From Mycobacterium sp. 050128 (GTDB taxonomy: Bacteria > Actinomycetota > Actinomycetes > Mycobacteriales > Mycobacteriaceae), in the NCBI RefSeq assembly GCF_036409155.1, contig NZ_JAZGLW010000008.1:62001-126000 (forward strand): DNA of 64,000 bases, written 5' to 3'. A program made the position numbers and the translations under genes. Below, piece after piece: positions 36,003-44,807 of this stretch. Position 1 is the stretch's first letter. Every line of letters starts with the position of its first letter. Under the pieces are notes generated by a model. It did no database searches. It was not told where the DNA came from and saw nothing but the letters and a program-made list of their open reading frames with translations.

Positions 36003-36189
36003 TCGGAGAGAGTTGACCGATCCCCGCGGGGTGAAGCCGATCCCGTCTCTTGGTCCGCGTAGCGGGCCGTTGTCGTAGGTGTGGTGACCGGACCCCAGGA
36101 ATTGGTCCACGCGACTTGCGAGAGTCGGTTTGGTCGTTCCGGTTGCAGCGTAGCGGGGAAGCGGGCGATCACAGCGGGAATTTCTTTGC

Positions 36190-36645
36190 TCAGGTCCGTA
36201 CATCCGGTAGGCGGAAGTCGCGCTGCATGAATGTGGAGTCAGCTGCGGTGAAACCGAACTTGGCGTAGACGGCGTGTGCATCGTTGGTGTGCAGCATCCA
36301 TCGGAAGTCACGACCAGGGCCCTCATCGATCATGACCCGCAGAATTCCGGTGCCGACGCCGCGACCGCGCTCGCGGCGATGGACGTACACGTCGGCTAGG
36401 TAGGCGACGGCGGCACCGTCGGAGAACGCCCGCGCGAAACCCACCATCCGGCCGTCAACGGCGTCGTATGCGCCGACCACCCGCCAGGCAGTGTGGAGTT
36501 GCTGTTCGAACATGTCACGAGTGCGGTACTTGGCCCAGTAGGCATGGTCGATCAGTTCTTGCCAAAGCCAATCACGATCCACACGGTCTACGGTGGTGCA
36601 AAACTCGACCTCCAACGATTGGGTGTGGTCCCGGATCGGTGTCAC
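36190..36645 (-). CDS. GNAT-family N-acetyltransferase
   Basis: 151 residues from the GTG at 36645. The acetyl-CoA binding loop is visible as DVYVHRRERGRGVGTGI (R-x-x-G-x-G/A), preceded by the beta strands VAYLADVYV and followed by HAVYAKFGF, the usual end of the fold. The early WQELIDHAYWAKYRTRDMFE is typical of a group of stand-alone GNAT enzymes in actinobacteria. Substrate unknown. The start is chosen because GATACT lies 6 nt before it, giving a leaderless mRNA, and because the protein N-terminus fits the family there. Confidence 0.85.
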   Translation of the reverse strand: MTPIRDHTQSLEVEFCTTVDRVDRDWLWQELIDHAYWAKYRTRDMFEQQLHTAWRVVGAYDAVDGRMVGFARAFSDGAAVAYLADVYVHRRERGRGVGTGILRVMIDEGPGRDFRWMLHTNDAHAVYAKFGFTAADSTFMQRDFRLPDVRT

Positions 36646-36651
36646 TCGGCC

Positions 36652-36657
36652 AGTATC
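36652..36657 (-). promoter_or_regulatory. -10 element GATACT for the GNAT gene
   Basis: On the minus strand GATACT is followed by 6 nt (ggccga) and the GTG start at 36645. It matches the elements at 982, 53187 and 54332. Confidence 0.5.
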
Positions 36658-36893
36658 GCGAGCCAGCACTCCACCGCGCTACCGGATTTCGACGCTCACT
36701 GTGCAGCCTGGGGTTGACGGTCCTCCTCGTGCGACGTCGGTGGGTGCAGGCGACGGCATAGACCGCTGGGGGCTGATAACCCAGTGCGCTGTATCCTGCG
36801 ATCTTCAGTCGCGGGAGAAGGTCAACAGTAACCGCATGAAAAAATGGTCGTCATGAGCAGTTTGGTGTGCGCCCGGTCCGCCTGGAGGCGACG

Positions 36894-37961
36894 GTGAGTC
36901 GGCGGCGCACCGCGGCGCCGTGGGCGGCGACCAGCGTTCCCGTCATTCGCCGCCAGTGGTGCAACGCGCTTGACGCGGTTGCTGAGATCTCGTTCGACCA
37001 GTACAAGGTCCCGCCTCCGCCGAACAGTCCGGCGGCCGCCGACCCTGCGGCGGTACGGAAGGTTCAACGGCTCGTGGCGAAGTTCGAGTCCATTGCGCCA
37101 ACGATCAGTGCGGAAGCCAACGCGTTGCGCGGCGCCGAACTGTACTGGGTGTCGCGCGACATGGTCGACGTCGTGCGCCGGGCAGCTGGTTCCCTACCTG
37201 AGTGGACGCCGGCGGCTGCCCTACCGTCTCCCGTCGGCCTGTTGTGTTGGGCCAGATCAGCGGGCACCGTGTCCTCCGGGCTCCTGCGGCCAGAGGCGGT
37301 CGAAGCCGACCTCAACACGCCCGGACATACCCACCTCGGATTGAGCGGGCTCACCTCGACGATCACCGAGCTCCCGTGGGATGGAGTGTGGTGGTGGGAC
37401 CGGCCAGAGAACAACCTGCTTCAACTGGTGCCGTTCTCACGCCAGGACCAAGACCTCGACATACTGCGCCTCGCCGGCACCACCTCACCCGTGTGGGCGG
37501 CGCAAAGCATCTTCATCAACCGCGATGTGCCGCGCACCGAGGAAGCCACCGGCTCTGAACAGGCGCATCCCTTCATTAGCGCTGTCGGCGCCGCTTGGCT
37601 GCTCATGGCCGAGGCGAACGTAACCCAAACCCGCGTTATCGGACGGTCAGCACAGCCACTGTCGGGCCCAGACGATGCTCTCGATGGCGACGCGCCAACC
37701 GTGGGGCCGGCGCGAGCACCGTCTACGGTGACGCTCGTCGAGCTGCGGGCCCGGGCCGCAACGTCTGAGCCCAGCGCGGCTGCTTCCGGACGTGGTTACA
37801 CGCATCGCTTTCCGGTAACCGGACATTGGCGTCAGCAGGCGTACGGGCCAAATCACAGTTGGCGGAAGCCTCGCTACATTGGCGACTACATCAAGGGCCC
37901 CGAAGGTGCCCCGTTGATTGCCCCTAAACCGAGAGTGCACGTCCTACGCAAAGGACGCTAA
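36894..37961 (+). CDS. hypothetical plasmid/phage-type protein
   Basis: 355 residues from the GTG at 36894, which has GGAGG 5 nt before it; a start at 36867 is possible. The protein is mixed helix and sheet without transmembrane segments. The last 55 residues (TGHWRQQAYGPNHSWRKPR, then YIGDYIKGPEGAPL and VHVLRKGR) look like the conserved C-terminal block of a family of actinobacterial phage and plasmid proteins with a central aromatic core; their function is unknown. It is not an obvious replication initiator. Position beside the small toxin/antitoxin-like genes gives no clear role. Confidence 0.6.
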   Translation: MSRRRTAAPWAATSVPVIRRQWCNALDAVAEISFDQYKVPPPPNSPAAADPAAVRKVQRLVAKFESIAPTISAEANALRGAELYWVSRDMVDVVRRAAGSLPEWTPAAALPSPVGLLCWARSAGTVSSGLLRPEAVEADLNTPGHTHLGLSGLTSTITELPWDGVWWWDRPENNLLQLVPFSRQDQDLDILRLAGTTSPVWAAQSIFINRDVPRTEEATGSEQAHPFISAVGAAWLLMAEANVTQTRVIGRSAQPLSGPDDALDGDAPTVGPARAPSTVTLVELRARAATSEPSAAASGRGYTHRFPVTGHWRQQAYGPNHSWRKPRYIGDYIKGPEGAPLIAPKPRVHVLRKGR

Positions 37962-37992
37962 TGCGGCGGTCCTCAGAGGGTCGACCTCAGGT

Positions 37993-38235
37993 TCAAGCCT
38001 TCCCGGGATGCTCCCAGTCCTCGAACCGAACGGCGCGAGTCGGGTCCGCAGCATCGCGCTCAAGCTTCTCCATATACCCGGGACGTCGTCGAAGCGCGTC
38101 TTCGAGGGCGGATCGCACAACCGCCGGAGTTAGGGTGATTGTGCCGTCAGGGCTGGTCGACACCATATACAGGTCGTATTGTGCGCTCTTGGGCAGAGTG
38201 ATCCGTCGGCGGTTGTCCACCTCAATCAAGTCCAC
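37993..38235 (-). CDS. AbrB/SpoVT-like protein, antitoxin candidate
   Basis: 80 residues from a GTG preceded by GGGAGGA. Residues 1-36 (IEVDNRRRITLPKSAQY) form the swapped-hairpin AbrB pattern, in which Arg-Arg-Ile-Thr-Leu-Pro is the hallmark; the rest is a helix and an acidic tail such as antitoxins use to cover a toxin. The nearest toxin-like ORF (38382-38663) is divergent rather than downstream, so this is not a classic operon. A palindrome (38262-38281) lies just upstream. Confidence 0.6.
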   Translation of the reverse strand: MDLIEVDNRRRITLPKSAQYDLYMVSTSPDGTITLTPAVVRSALEDALRRRPGYMEKLERDAADPTRAVRFEDWEHPGKA

Positions 38236-38261
38236 GAAGTCCTCCCGTATATGACAGCGCG

Positions 38262-38281
38262 CTGATAATTAAACTTATCGG
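38262..38281. promoter_or_regulatory. AT-rich palindrome between divergent AbrB-like and toxin-like genes
   Basis: CTGATAA-TTAAAC-TTATCGG, arms matching in 6 of 7 positions. It lies 27 bp upstream of the AbrB-like start and 100 bp from the divergent gene, a sensible place for an autoregulatory operator. The inner pattern ATAA-N6-TTAT is shared with palindromes at 61891 and 62137. Confidence 0.35.
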
Positions 38282-38381
38282 GTTAAACCCATCAAGTCCA
38301 ATACGGCAGGAGGGTTTGGGGGTAAAAGGGCACCAGGGTATAGGGTTGGTGCGCGTTGGTCCCAACCCAAGAGGAGCACCT

Positions 38382-38663
38382 GTGGCGCTCACGTTCGACC
38401 CCGAGGCCGCCGACCGGTGGAGGTCGCTGTGTCTCAGTACGCAGGCCTACGAGGGGCAGGTGCGCGCCGCGGTCGCGACCATCCTGCGGTCTCTTGCGCA
38501 GTCACCGCAGGATCATCGGGTCGGGGCGATCCAGTTCCTGACGACGCCAGTGACGTGGGCGAGGACAGTCGCGGCCACCGCGGGCGCAAACTGGCTGGTG
38601 GTCTGGACCGTGGACAACGCTGACATCCGCGTTTTGAGAATTGAACCGGCGCCGTCCTTTTGA
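38382..38663 (+). CDS. small RelE/ParE-like toxin candidate
   Basis: 93 residues from the GTG at 38382, chosen because AGGAG lies 5 nt before it. A helical first half (FDPEAADRWRSLC, EGQVRAAVATILRSL) is followed by strands VTWARTVAATAGANWLVVWT and IRVLRIEPA. Two helices plus a short sheet that ends in an R-x-L-R-I strand is the pattern of RelE/ParE toxins, but no catalytic residue can be assigned with confidence. Its stop directly abuts the relaxase stop on the other strand (no gap). Confidence 0.5.
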   Translation: MALTFDPEAADRWRSLCLSTQAYEGQVRAAVATILRSLAQSPQDHRVGAIQFLTTPVTWARTVAATAGANWLVVWTVDNADIRVLRIEPAPSF

Positions 38664-41600
38664 TTAGTCCGGGATTCCGATGTCTCGGGCGTCGTGCTCT
38701 GGGTGGTGGCCGCGGTCGCGCAGCCAGGTGGCCTCGAGGTGACGTTGGTAGGCCGCGCGGATTGTGTTGCGGAGTTGGTGTGCGTGGTTGAGGTGTTCGC
38801 GAAGCTGTTCGTCGAGCAGGGCTGGGTGCAGGCGCTGCGCCTGGATAAGTGCGGGGTCGAGGTCGGGCGCGCGTAGGCGGCCGAGGATGGCCGAGTCCGG
38901 GGGTGCGCCGATGGCGGTGGTCCACGGTAGTTCGGTGTCGAGGAGTTGCAGGAGCCGCTGGGCAGGCTTGGGGGGCCAGGTTGGGCTGGTGGTGTCGAGC
39001 AGGATGAGGCCGGACTGGGTAGCTGCGGCGTGTTCGGCGAGGTCAGCGATGACCGCGGGGTCTGCGCTGGCGGCGTCATCGACGATGAGGAGACTGCCGG
39101 GGGGTAGCTCGGGGTGCTGCTTGCCGGTGATGCCGGCATGGGCGTCGGTGATGGTGGCTGCGGTGTCGGCGAGCTCGTCGGCGACGGCGCCTTCGGCTTG
39201 GTCTCTGGTAGGGCTGCACCAGAGCACTCTGCGGTCAGCCGATGCCGCTGCGCTGCGCAGCGTGTGCAAAGCGGCGCGGCGTTCGGCGCCGGGCTGGGCA
39301 TGCACGACGGTGACCGCGAAGGGCAGCCTGGCGGTGTTGGTGATGGCGGCCGCGGCGGTGGGGGAGAGGTCGGTGACGGCGCTGGGGGCGATGTTGAGCG
39401 AGCGGTGGGGTTGGAAGCGGCTGGCGGCTTGCAGGACACGTAGCTCGGTAGCCAGGTGGTCGAGTTGGGCGGTGATGTGCTCGGCTGAACGGGTTTCGGC
39501 GGCCGCGAAGGCGGCGGCTGCCGCGAGTTCGGCGCGATCGAGGTCGCGGCGCAGCTGGGTGCAGCGACGTCGGGCCGCCAGGACGGCGCGATCGTCCTCC
39601 GAACGTACGGCGGCTAGGAGGTTGTCGACGTCGGCGCCGCTGATGACGCGCTCGGCGCCGCCTGCGGCTTGGGCACGCGCAGCGAGCGCTTCGCGCAGCG
39701 CAGCTTGGTAGCGTTCTGCGGGGGTGGTGTCGGGTAGGGCCATGAGGCGCAGCCGGACGTCGAATTTGGCCCACGCGAGGTCAAGCGGGTCGACATCGGG
39801 TTGCGACTGCAGCTTGGCGAGCTGGTCGCGGGCCCAGTCGACGTCGGCCTCTGCTGCCTCGTATTCGGCTTCAGCGTCGGCCCATTGGGCCGTGACGTCA
39901 TGCAGTGCGATCAGGTAGGGGCGGTCGGCGTCGGCGCGTTGGCGCAGTTCGCGGATGCGGGGGGTGGCTTGGCGCATGGCGGGTCCGTCGCCAATCTTGG
40001 CGCGGGCATGCAGCGCGTCGTGGTCGGCCAGCGCCTGCTGGTATTCGGTGCGTAGGACCGTCAGGTCGAGCAGAGCCGCCGGCAGGGCCGGGGCATCTCC
40101 GCGTTGACGGGGTAAGTCTTCGAAGTCCAGGCCACCGAGTTCCTCAGCGCTGTCGGGCGCGGTGTTGATGGGGTCGGGCTCAACAAGTTCGGGATGCCAC
40201 GGTTCGGTGGACAATTCGGTAGCGGGCATGTCGATCCTGGGGGAGTGCGGGTCGGGGGGAAGTTGCTCTTCTTCCTCGGGGTGCAGCGGGGGTTGTTCGG
40301 GCAGCGGGTGCTCGATGTGGTCGTGGTGGCCGCCGATGAGGTCGACGGTGTAGGTGATTGCTCGGGCGTATTGGTAAGCGGGGATGGTGTGGTCGGGGTC
40401 GACATCGGCGAGGTGTTCGGCGGCGACGTGGAGTAAGTCGGCGGGGGTCCAGCGGGTGGGGTCGGCGGCGTTGACCGCCGAGACGAGGCCGGGCCAGGCC
40501 GGATCGGCGATGACGGATTCAGCTGCTGCTGACCCGAACACGTTGTGCAGGTCGGCGATCCAGGTGGGGCGCAGACCGGTATGGGGGGTGTCGAGGGTGG
40601 CCGTGGAGGTGAGTTCGCCGGCAAGGCGCCACCACAGGGCGGCGGCGGGCAATTCGTCGGGCAGTGGGCGCTCGGTGGCGGCGGCGCGCACGAGGGCGGG
40701 CAGGTCGGGACGGCTGGCGGCGGCTTCGGCGAGGTGGGCGGCCAGTTGTGGCCAGTGCCCGTCGGCCCGGATGCGCGGGTCGATGGAGTCGATCAGCTGC
40801 TCATAGCGGCGGGTGTGCGGGTTTTGGGTGCGTACGACTGCTTGGGCATGGTTTTCGAGCAGTTTCTGGACGGCGCGGGCGCGCGCTGCGTACTGAGGCG
40901 GCCCGAGCAGGCTGGTGTCTTCGGCGGCCACGTGGTGCGCGGCGCGGAAGACCGCGATTTCGGCGGTGAGCTGAGGGTTAGCGGCCAGCACGGGTTTGGC
41001 CCAGGCCGGTGCGGTGGCCGGTGTCCAGTCTTGGGTGACGGATTGGCGGATCTGGTCGGCGAGCTCGGCGACGCGCTGGGCGCGCCCGCGCAGGCAGTTC
41101 CCCCAGTCCGGGTCCTCGGCGAGCGAGGTGGGGGTGGCGGGCAGCCAGCGCAGCGGGCCGATACCGGTGGAGTGGCCGCCGGTGGGGTCAATGCGCCAGT
41201 CGATCACCGCGGCTGGGTCGTGGGCGCTGAACAGTTCGCCCGCTGTCGCGGCCTCGGTCAGTGTGGTGGCGGGGTCGCGGCCGTCGGCAGCCACGAGGGC
41301 CAGGTGTTTGCACAGCACCGGCCATGCTTCTGCTCGGGTCAAACCGGGGTAGAGATGGTCGGCGGTGATGTGCAGTTGGGCCAGCAGGGCAGGCGAAGCA
41401 CGATGTTGTGCGGCTTCGCCCAAGGCGTCGTAGTACATGGCCGCGGCCGCGCCCAACCGCAGGAAGGGGTCGTGGGCCTCGCGGGCGGCGCTGGTGGCCG
41501 AGATTTGCGCTCCGTCGCGTGCCAATGTCTTTGTGAGGACGTCGACGGCTGTTTCGGGGTGCGTCGCCTTGGGTGACAGCACTCGGTGCGGGTCGGATTC

Positions 41601-44513
41601 TGCCGTGGACAAGTAGATGTGGTTTTCGATGCGCCCGCGAGTTAGTGCCACGTAGAGCAATTGGCGGGTGAGATGTCCCGCGCCGACGATGTGGCAAGCG
41701 TGTCCGGCGGTGAGTCCTTGTGCAGAGTCAATGGTGGCTGCATAGCCCAAGGTGACGTGTTTTTTGACGTAATGGGCGGGCAGGTGCACTGTTCGGCCAT
41801 TGCCTAGATGGCGGGCGGTAATGCTGCCGTTTTTGTGGGTTTCCAGGATTTGGAAGCGGTAGCCGTTGCGGACGTAATCGGTGCGGCTCATGCGTAGCCA
41901 GCGGGCGTTGCGGCGGGTGCGGATCAAATCGCCGGGCGAGGCGGCGAGCCGGTCTGAGAGGGTGATTTCGTGGCCGCGCAGGGTTGCGGGGACGGCAGAC
42001 GCGAGGCGATCGAGTCGGGCCCGGGCGTTGAGGGTGTCGACGATGTCGTTGGTGGGGGCGAGCAGAATCGAGTCTCGGCCTGCGTCGAGGTCGGCGGCCC
42101 ACGCGGTGTAGGCCATGTCGGCGGCGGTGTGGTCGGCGCCGACGTGTACACGGTGGTGGTCGATGTAGAACCCGAGTCCGGAGGGGTCGCCTTTGCGGAT
42201 CGCGAGGGTGGCGGCGCTTTCGGCGGTGGAGGCAAAGCGGACCAGCTGAGAGAGCGTCAGGGCGCCGGTTTCGTGGGCGATGTCGCGCAGCACGCCGCCG
42301 GCGGAGATGGACGCGAGTTGGCTGTCATCACCGACAAGGCGGATGCTGGCGCCACGGGCTAAGGCATGGGTGATCACCGCGTCGAGTTCGAGTGTTCCGG
42401 CTTTGCCGGCCTCGTCAATGATGATGAGAGTGTCGCGTCCGATTTTGTTGAACCACGGTGGTGGGGCCGAGCGACTTGTCGCCCTGGCCGTGTCGGTTGA
42501 CCACACGTATTTGGCGATGGTGTCGGTTGGTGCGGAGAGATCCTCGCCGAGTTCGATGGCAGCTGCCGCCGTTGGGGCCAACCCGATGATGGTCCCTCCC
42601 GAGGAGCGCCAGGCATGTGAGAGTGTGGCCATCGCGGTGGTCTTTCCGGTACCAGCCGGGGCAAGCGCCAAAGCCAGCCGGCGACCACTTCTGGCCATCT
42701 CTGCGACCAGCGCGACCTGGCCTTCGTTGAGTTGTTTGCCGCGTGCGGCCGACTCAGCCAGTGCCAGCTCGATGTCGATGTCTTCAACGGTGCGCCCGCT
42801 GAGCTGGCGGGCGGCTGCAAGGACGCGTCGCTCAGCGGCCAGCAGGTCCTCGCAGGTGTAAGTCGTGCTGCCGTGGCGGGTGTAGACGCTGGTTCCATCG
42901 CGGCGGCGCAGCTGCGCAGGCTCTCCCATTTCGCCGTCATCGACGTCGATGTGTTGGACCGACAGCGGCGCGACCAGCGCGGCGTCAGTGATCTTGGCGG
43001 CCAGGGAGCTGTCGGCAGCATGTCCGGTGCACCGGACCAGTCGCTGCGCCTCGGCTAAGACGTGGTGGCGTTGCCAGGTCGCCCGCGACTGGGCCACGGT
43101 AGCGATGACTTTCGCTGCGTGCGCGGCGATCCACTGGTCATCGACAGCTTCGAGCTGCGGGCTCGAGGCGGACAAGACCGTGCCCAGCATCGCGGTCAAT
43201 TCCCGCACACCGCCCAAGATCTCGATCGCCTGGCCGCGCCACGTCTGGCGCTGTTCAGCTAATGAGCGCGGCTCGTGTTTGGCTTCGCGGGTTTCCAGAG
43301 TCGCTTGTTGGGCAAGGGCGATGGTTTCCACGTGAGTCGGTTCGCGCCCGTGGCTGGCGTGGAATTGCTTGGCCAGCTCAGCGGTGCGAGCTTCAATCGC
43401 CAGCCGCCGCGAGGACCACGCGGCCATCAGCTCGGCAGACATCCCGACGATTTCACGCACCGGCCGCTTGCTGCGTCCCTCGGCAACAACGTCAGCGAAC
43501 TGCAGTTGGAGTCGCTGTCCGAGGTGGGCCTCCAGGCGCGTGTTGTACAGCTCGGAAGCCGCAACGGTGAACTGGTGCACAGGCTGCCCGTCAAGGGCCA
43601 GCCAGCGCAGCACGCCGTCAGCGCCGACGGTGGCGACCTTGTTGGAGATGGCCACATGAGTGTGAAGGTCTGGATCACCCGCGCGCGAGTCACGATGGGT
43701 GAACGCGGCTCCGATCAGCCCGGTGGTGTCGACCTGCGCGACGCCGTCAGCACCCGAGCGGGTGAACGCGGCGTGCGTTTCTAACCACGCCAGCGCATCG
43801 GCCACCGCCGCGTCATGGCATTCCTCGATGACTCTCGCGACGTCGAGCGGCGCGATCGCCCATAAGCTCGATACCGACTTCACGGGCGAAAATGTCAAGT
43901 CGTAGCCGGCGACTGCGGTGGTGCGGGCGCGGGTTTCTCGCGCGATGAAACCACTGAGTTCACGATCGTCGGAGGGCGCGCGGCCGTACTGTTCGGCGAA
44001 CATTCTGCGCGCGACAACGGTGCGGATCGCAGCGCGTGTGGGCGCGTCGATGGGCGCGTTCCAGTGCAGTCCGGCTTCTTCGTTGTGGTCGCGGTAAGCC
44101 ACGGCGAGGGCGCGTGTAAACGTGGTTTCGCCGTCGCGGATGTAGAACTTGCGGCCCAGTTTGGCGGCGTCGATCGCCGCGGTGCCGCGCGCTCCGCGTG
44201 CGGTTTCATTGGCTGTGATGGCGTCGGCGTTCGGGTGCAAACCCTCGCCGAACAACGCCTTCATTTGGGCCTCGGTGACCTGGGAACCTTCCGGAACGGC
44301 CCACAGCTCGGCCACATCACGTGCTGGTGCTCGGCGGGCACCGGCTGATTTCAGCGACGCCAGCCCTGAACCGATCCAGCGGCCCGGGGATTCGCCTTTC
44401 GATGAGTAGTAGTCGATCAGCGGCGCCCGCCCGCGGGCAGTGGAATCGACAGCCGCGACCTGCCGGATCAGGTATTGATACCCGTCTCCGGCCGTGAGCT
44501 TGTGCGTCGTCAT
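38664..44513 (-). CDS. MobF (TrwC/TraI-type) relaxase-helicase
   Basis: 1949 residues from the ATG at 44513 (a GTG two codons earlier is possible). The relaxase domain (about 1-330) has a Tyr pair in PLIDYYSSKG and the metal-binding histidines in FTHRDSRAGDPDLHTHV (about 270-286). A RecD-like helicase follows: Walker A APAGTGKTTA (about 616-625), Walker B TLIIIDEAGKAG (about 694) and GYAATIDSAQGLTAGHA near residue 920. The C-terminal 700 residues include an Ala/Arg-rich helical part and a second degenerate P-loop-like fold (SLLIVDDAASADP). MobF enzymes nick oriT, stay bound to the 5-prime end and unwind the transferred strand. Confidence 0.93.
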   Translation of the reverse strand: MTTHKLTAGDGYQYLIRQVAAVDSTARGRAPLIDYYSSKGESPGRWIGSGLASLKSAGARRAPARDVAELWAVPEGSQVTEAQMKALFGEGLHPNADAITANETARGARGTAAIDAAKLGRKFYIRDGETTFTRALAVAYRDHNEEAGLHWNAPIDAPTRAAIRTVVARRMFAEQYGRAPSDDRELSGFIARETRARTTAVAGYDLTFSPVKSVSSLWAIAPLDVARVIEECHDAAVADALAWLETHAAFTRSGADGVAQVDTTGLIGAAFTHRDSRAGDPDLHTHVAISNKVATVGADGVLRWLALDGQPVHQFTVAASELYNTRLEAHLGQRLQLQFADVVAEGRSKRPVREIVGMSAELMAAWSSRRLAIEARTAELAKQFHASHGREPTHVETIALAQQATLETREAKHEPRSLAEQRQTWRGQAIEILGGVRELTAMLGTVLSASSPQLEAVDDQWIAAHAAKVIATVAQSRATWQRHHVLAEAQRLVRCTGHAADSSLAAKITDAALVAPLSVQHIDVDDGEMGEPAQLRRRDGTSVYTRHGSTTYTCEDLLAAERRVLAAARQLSGRTVEDIDIELALAESAARGKQLNEGQVALVAEMARSGRRLALALAPAGTGKTTAMATLSHAWRSSGGTIIGLAPTAAAAIELGEDLSAPTDTIAKYVWSTDTARATSRSAPPPWFNKIGRDTLIIIDEAGKAGTLELDAVITHALARGASIRLVGDDSQLASISAGGVLRDIAHETGALTLSQLVRFASTAESAATLAIRKGDPSGLGFYIDHHRVHVGADHTAADMAYTAWAADLDAGRDSILLAPTNDIVDTLNARARLDRLASAVPATLRGHEITLSDRLAASPGDLIRTRRNARWLRMSRTDYVRNGYRFQILETHKNGSITARHLGNGRTVHLPAHYVKKHVTLGYAATIDSAQGLTAGHACHIVGAGHLTRQLLYVALTRGRIENHIYLSTAESDPHRVLSPKATHPETAVDVLTKTLARDGAQISATSAAREAHDPFLRLGAAAAMYYDALGEAAQHRASPALLAQLHITADHLYPGLTRAEAWPVLCKHLALVAADGRDPATTLTEAATAGELFSAHDPAAVIDWRIDPTGGHSTGIGPLRWLPATPTSLAEDPDWGNCLRGRAQRVAELADQIRQSVTQDWTPATAPAWAKPVLAANPQLTAEIAVFRAAHHVAAEDTSLLGPPQYAARARAVQKLLENHAQAVVRTQNPHTRRYEQLIDSIDPRIRADGHWPQLAAHLAEAAASRPDLPALVRAAATERPLPDELPAAALWWRLAGELTSTATLDTPHTGLRPTWIADLHNVFGSAAAESVIADPAWPGLVSAVNAADPTRWTPADLLHVAAEHLADVDPDHTIPAYQYARAITYTVDLIGGHHDHIEHPLPEQPPLHPEEEEQLPPDPHSPRIDMPATELSTEPWHPELVEPDPINTAPDSAEELGGLDFEDLPRQRGDAPALPAALLDLTVLRTEYQQALADHDALHARAKIGDGPAMRQATPRIRELRQRADADRPYLIALHDVTAQWADAEAEYEAAEADVDWARDQLAKLQSQPDVDPLDLAWAKFDVRLRLMALPDTTPAERYQAALREALAARAQAAGGAERVISGADVDNLLAAVRSEDDRAVLAARRRCTQLRRDLDRAELAAAAAFAAAETRSAEHITAQLDHLATELRVLQAASRFQPHRSLNIAPSAVTDLSPTAAAAITNTARLPFAVTVVHAQPGAERRAALHTLRSAAASADRRVLWCSPTRDQAEGAVADELADTAATITDAHAGITGKQHPELPPGSLLIVDDAASADPAVIADLAEHAAATQSGLILLDTTSPTWPPKPAQRLLQLLDTELPWTTAIGAPPDSAILGRLRAPDLDPALIQAQRLHPALLDEQLREHLNHAHQLRNTIRAAYQRHLEATWLRDRGHHPEHDARDIGIPD

Positions 44514-44795
44514 CGTCACTGCAGTGCCGTCCTTTCAGGCGCACGTTAGAGACCGCAGCGACGATCTGTCCTACACAGACAGGGCAGTTCTTAAGAAACC
44601 CTCAGCCTTAATGCAAGAGGTGTGTGGTGTCTGGGGTGGCTGAAACCGGTTGGTGTGGAGGGGCTTTTGGTGTGCGGGAAGAGGGTGGTGGTCGGATGAT
44701 GTTGGGGGGCACTGGTTTTTGGAGACGCAGGTGGTGGACAAATGTGGACATGGTGATGTTGGTGGTTTTGGTAGAGGGGGGCGGTGTGTTCGTCA
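44514..44795. other. candidate oriT region between relaxase and accessory gene
   Basis: About 280 bp without a gene. Close to the relaxase start there is a small hairpin (CTGTC, 7-nt loop, GACAG) and TTAAG/CTTAA arms. From about 44628 to 44795 the plus strand becomes strongly rich in G and T. At 44650-44670 the sequence TTGGTGTGG and, 3 nt later, GGCTTTTGG resembles the nic region of F-type MobF plasmids as I remember it. oriT normally lies beside relaxase and accessory genes. Confidence 0.45.
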
Positions 44796-44801
44796 TATGG
44801 T
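44796..44801 (+). promoter_or_regulatory. -10 element TATGGT for the relaxosome accessory gene
   Basis: TATGGT is followed by exactly 6 nt (gcggcg) and the ATG at 44808; no ribosome binding site. Predicts a leaderless mRNA. Confidence 0.4.
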
Positions 44802-44807
44802 GCGGCG

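Noticed and set aside
36003..36189. Possible gene remnant on the minus strand before the GNAT gene
   Set aside because: The open frame has no recognisable family or start and could not be told from chance.
38764..39711. Long plus-strand ORFs opposite the relaxase gene (here and at 40545-41576)
   Set aside because: Antisense shadows of a GC-rich gene; low-complexity Arg/Ala/Ser/Gly content and no start signals.
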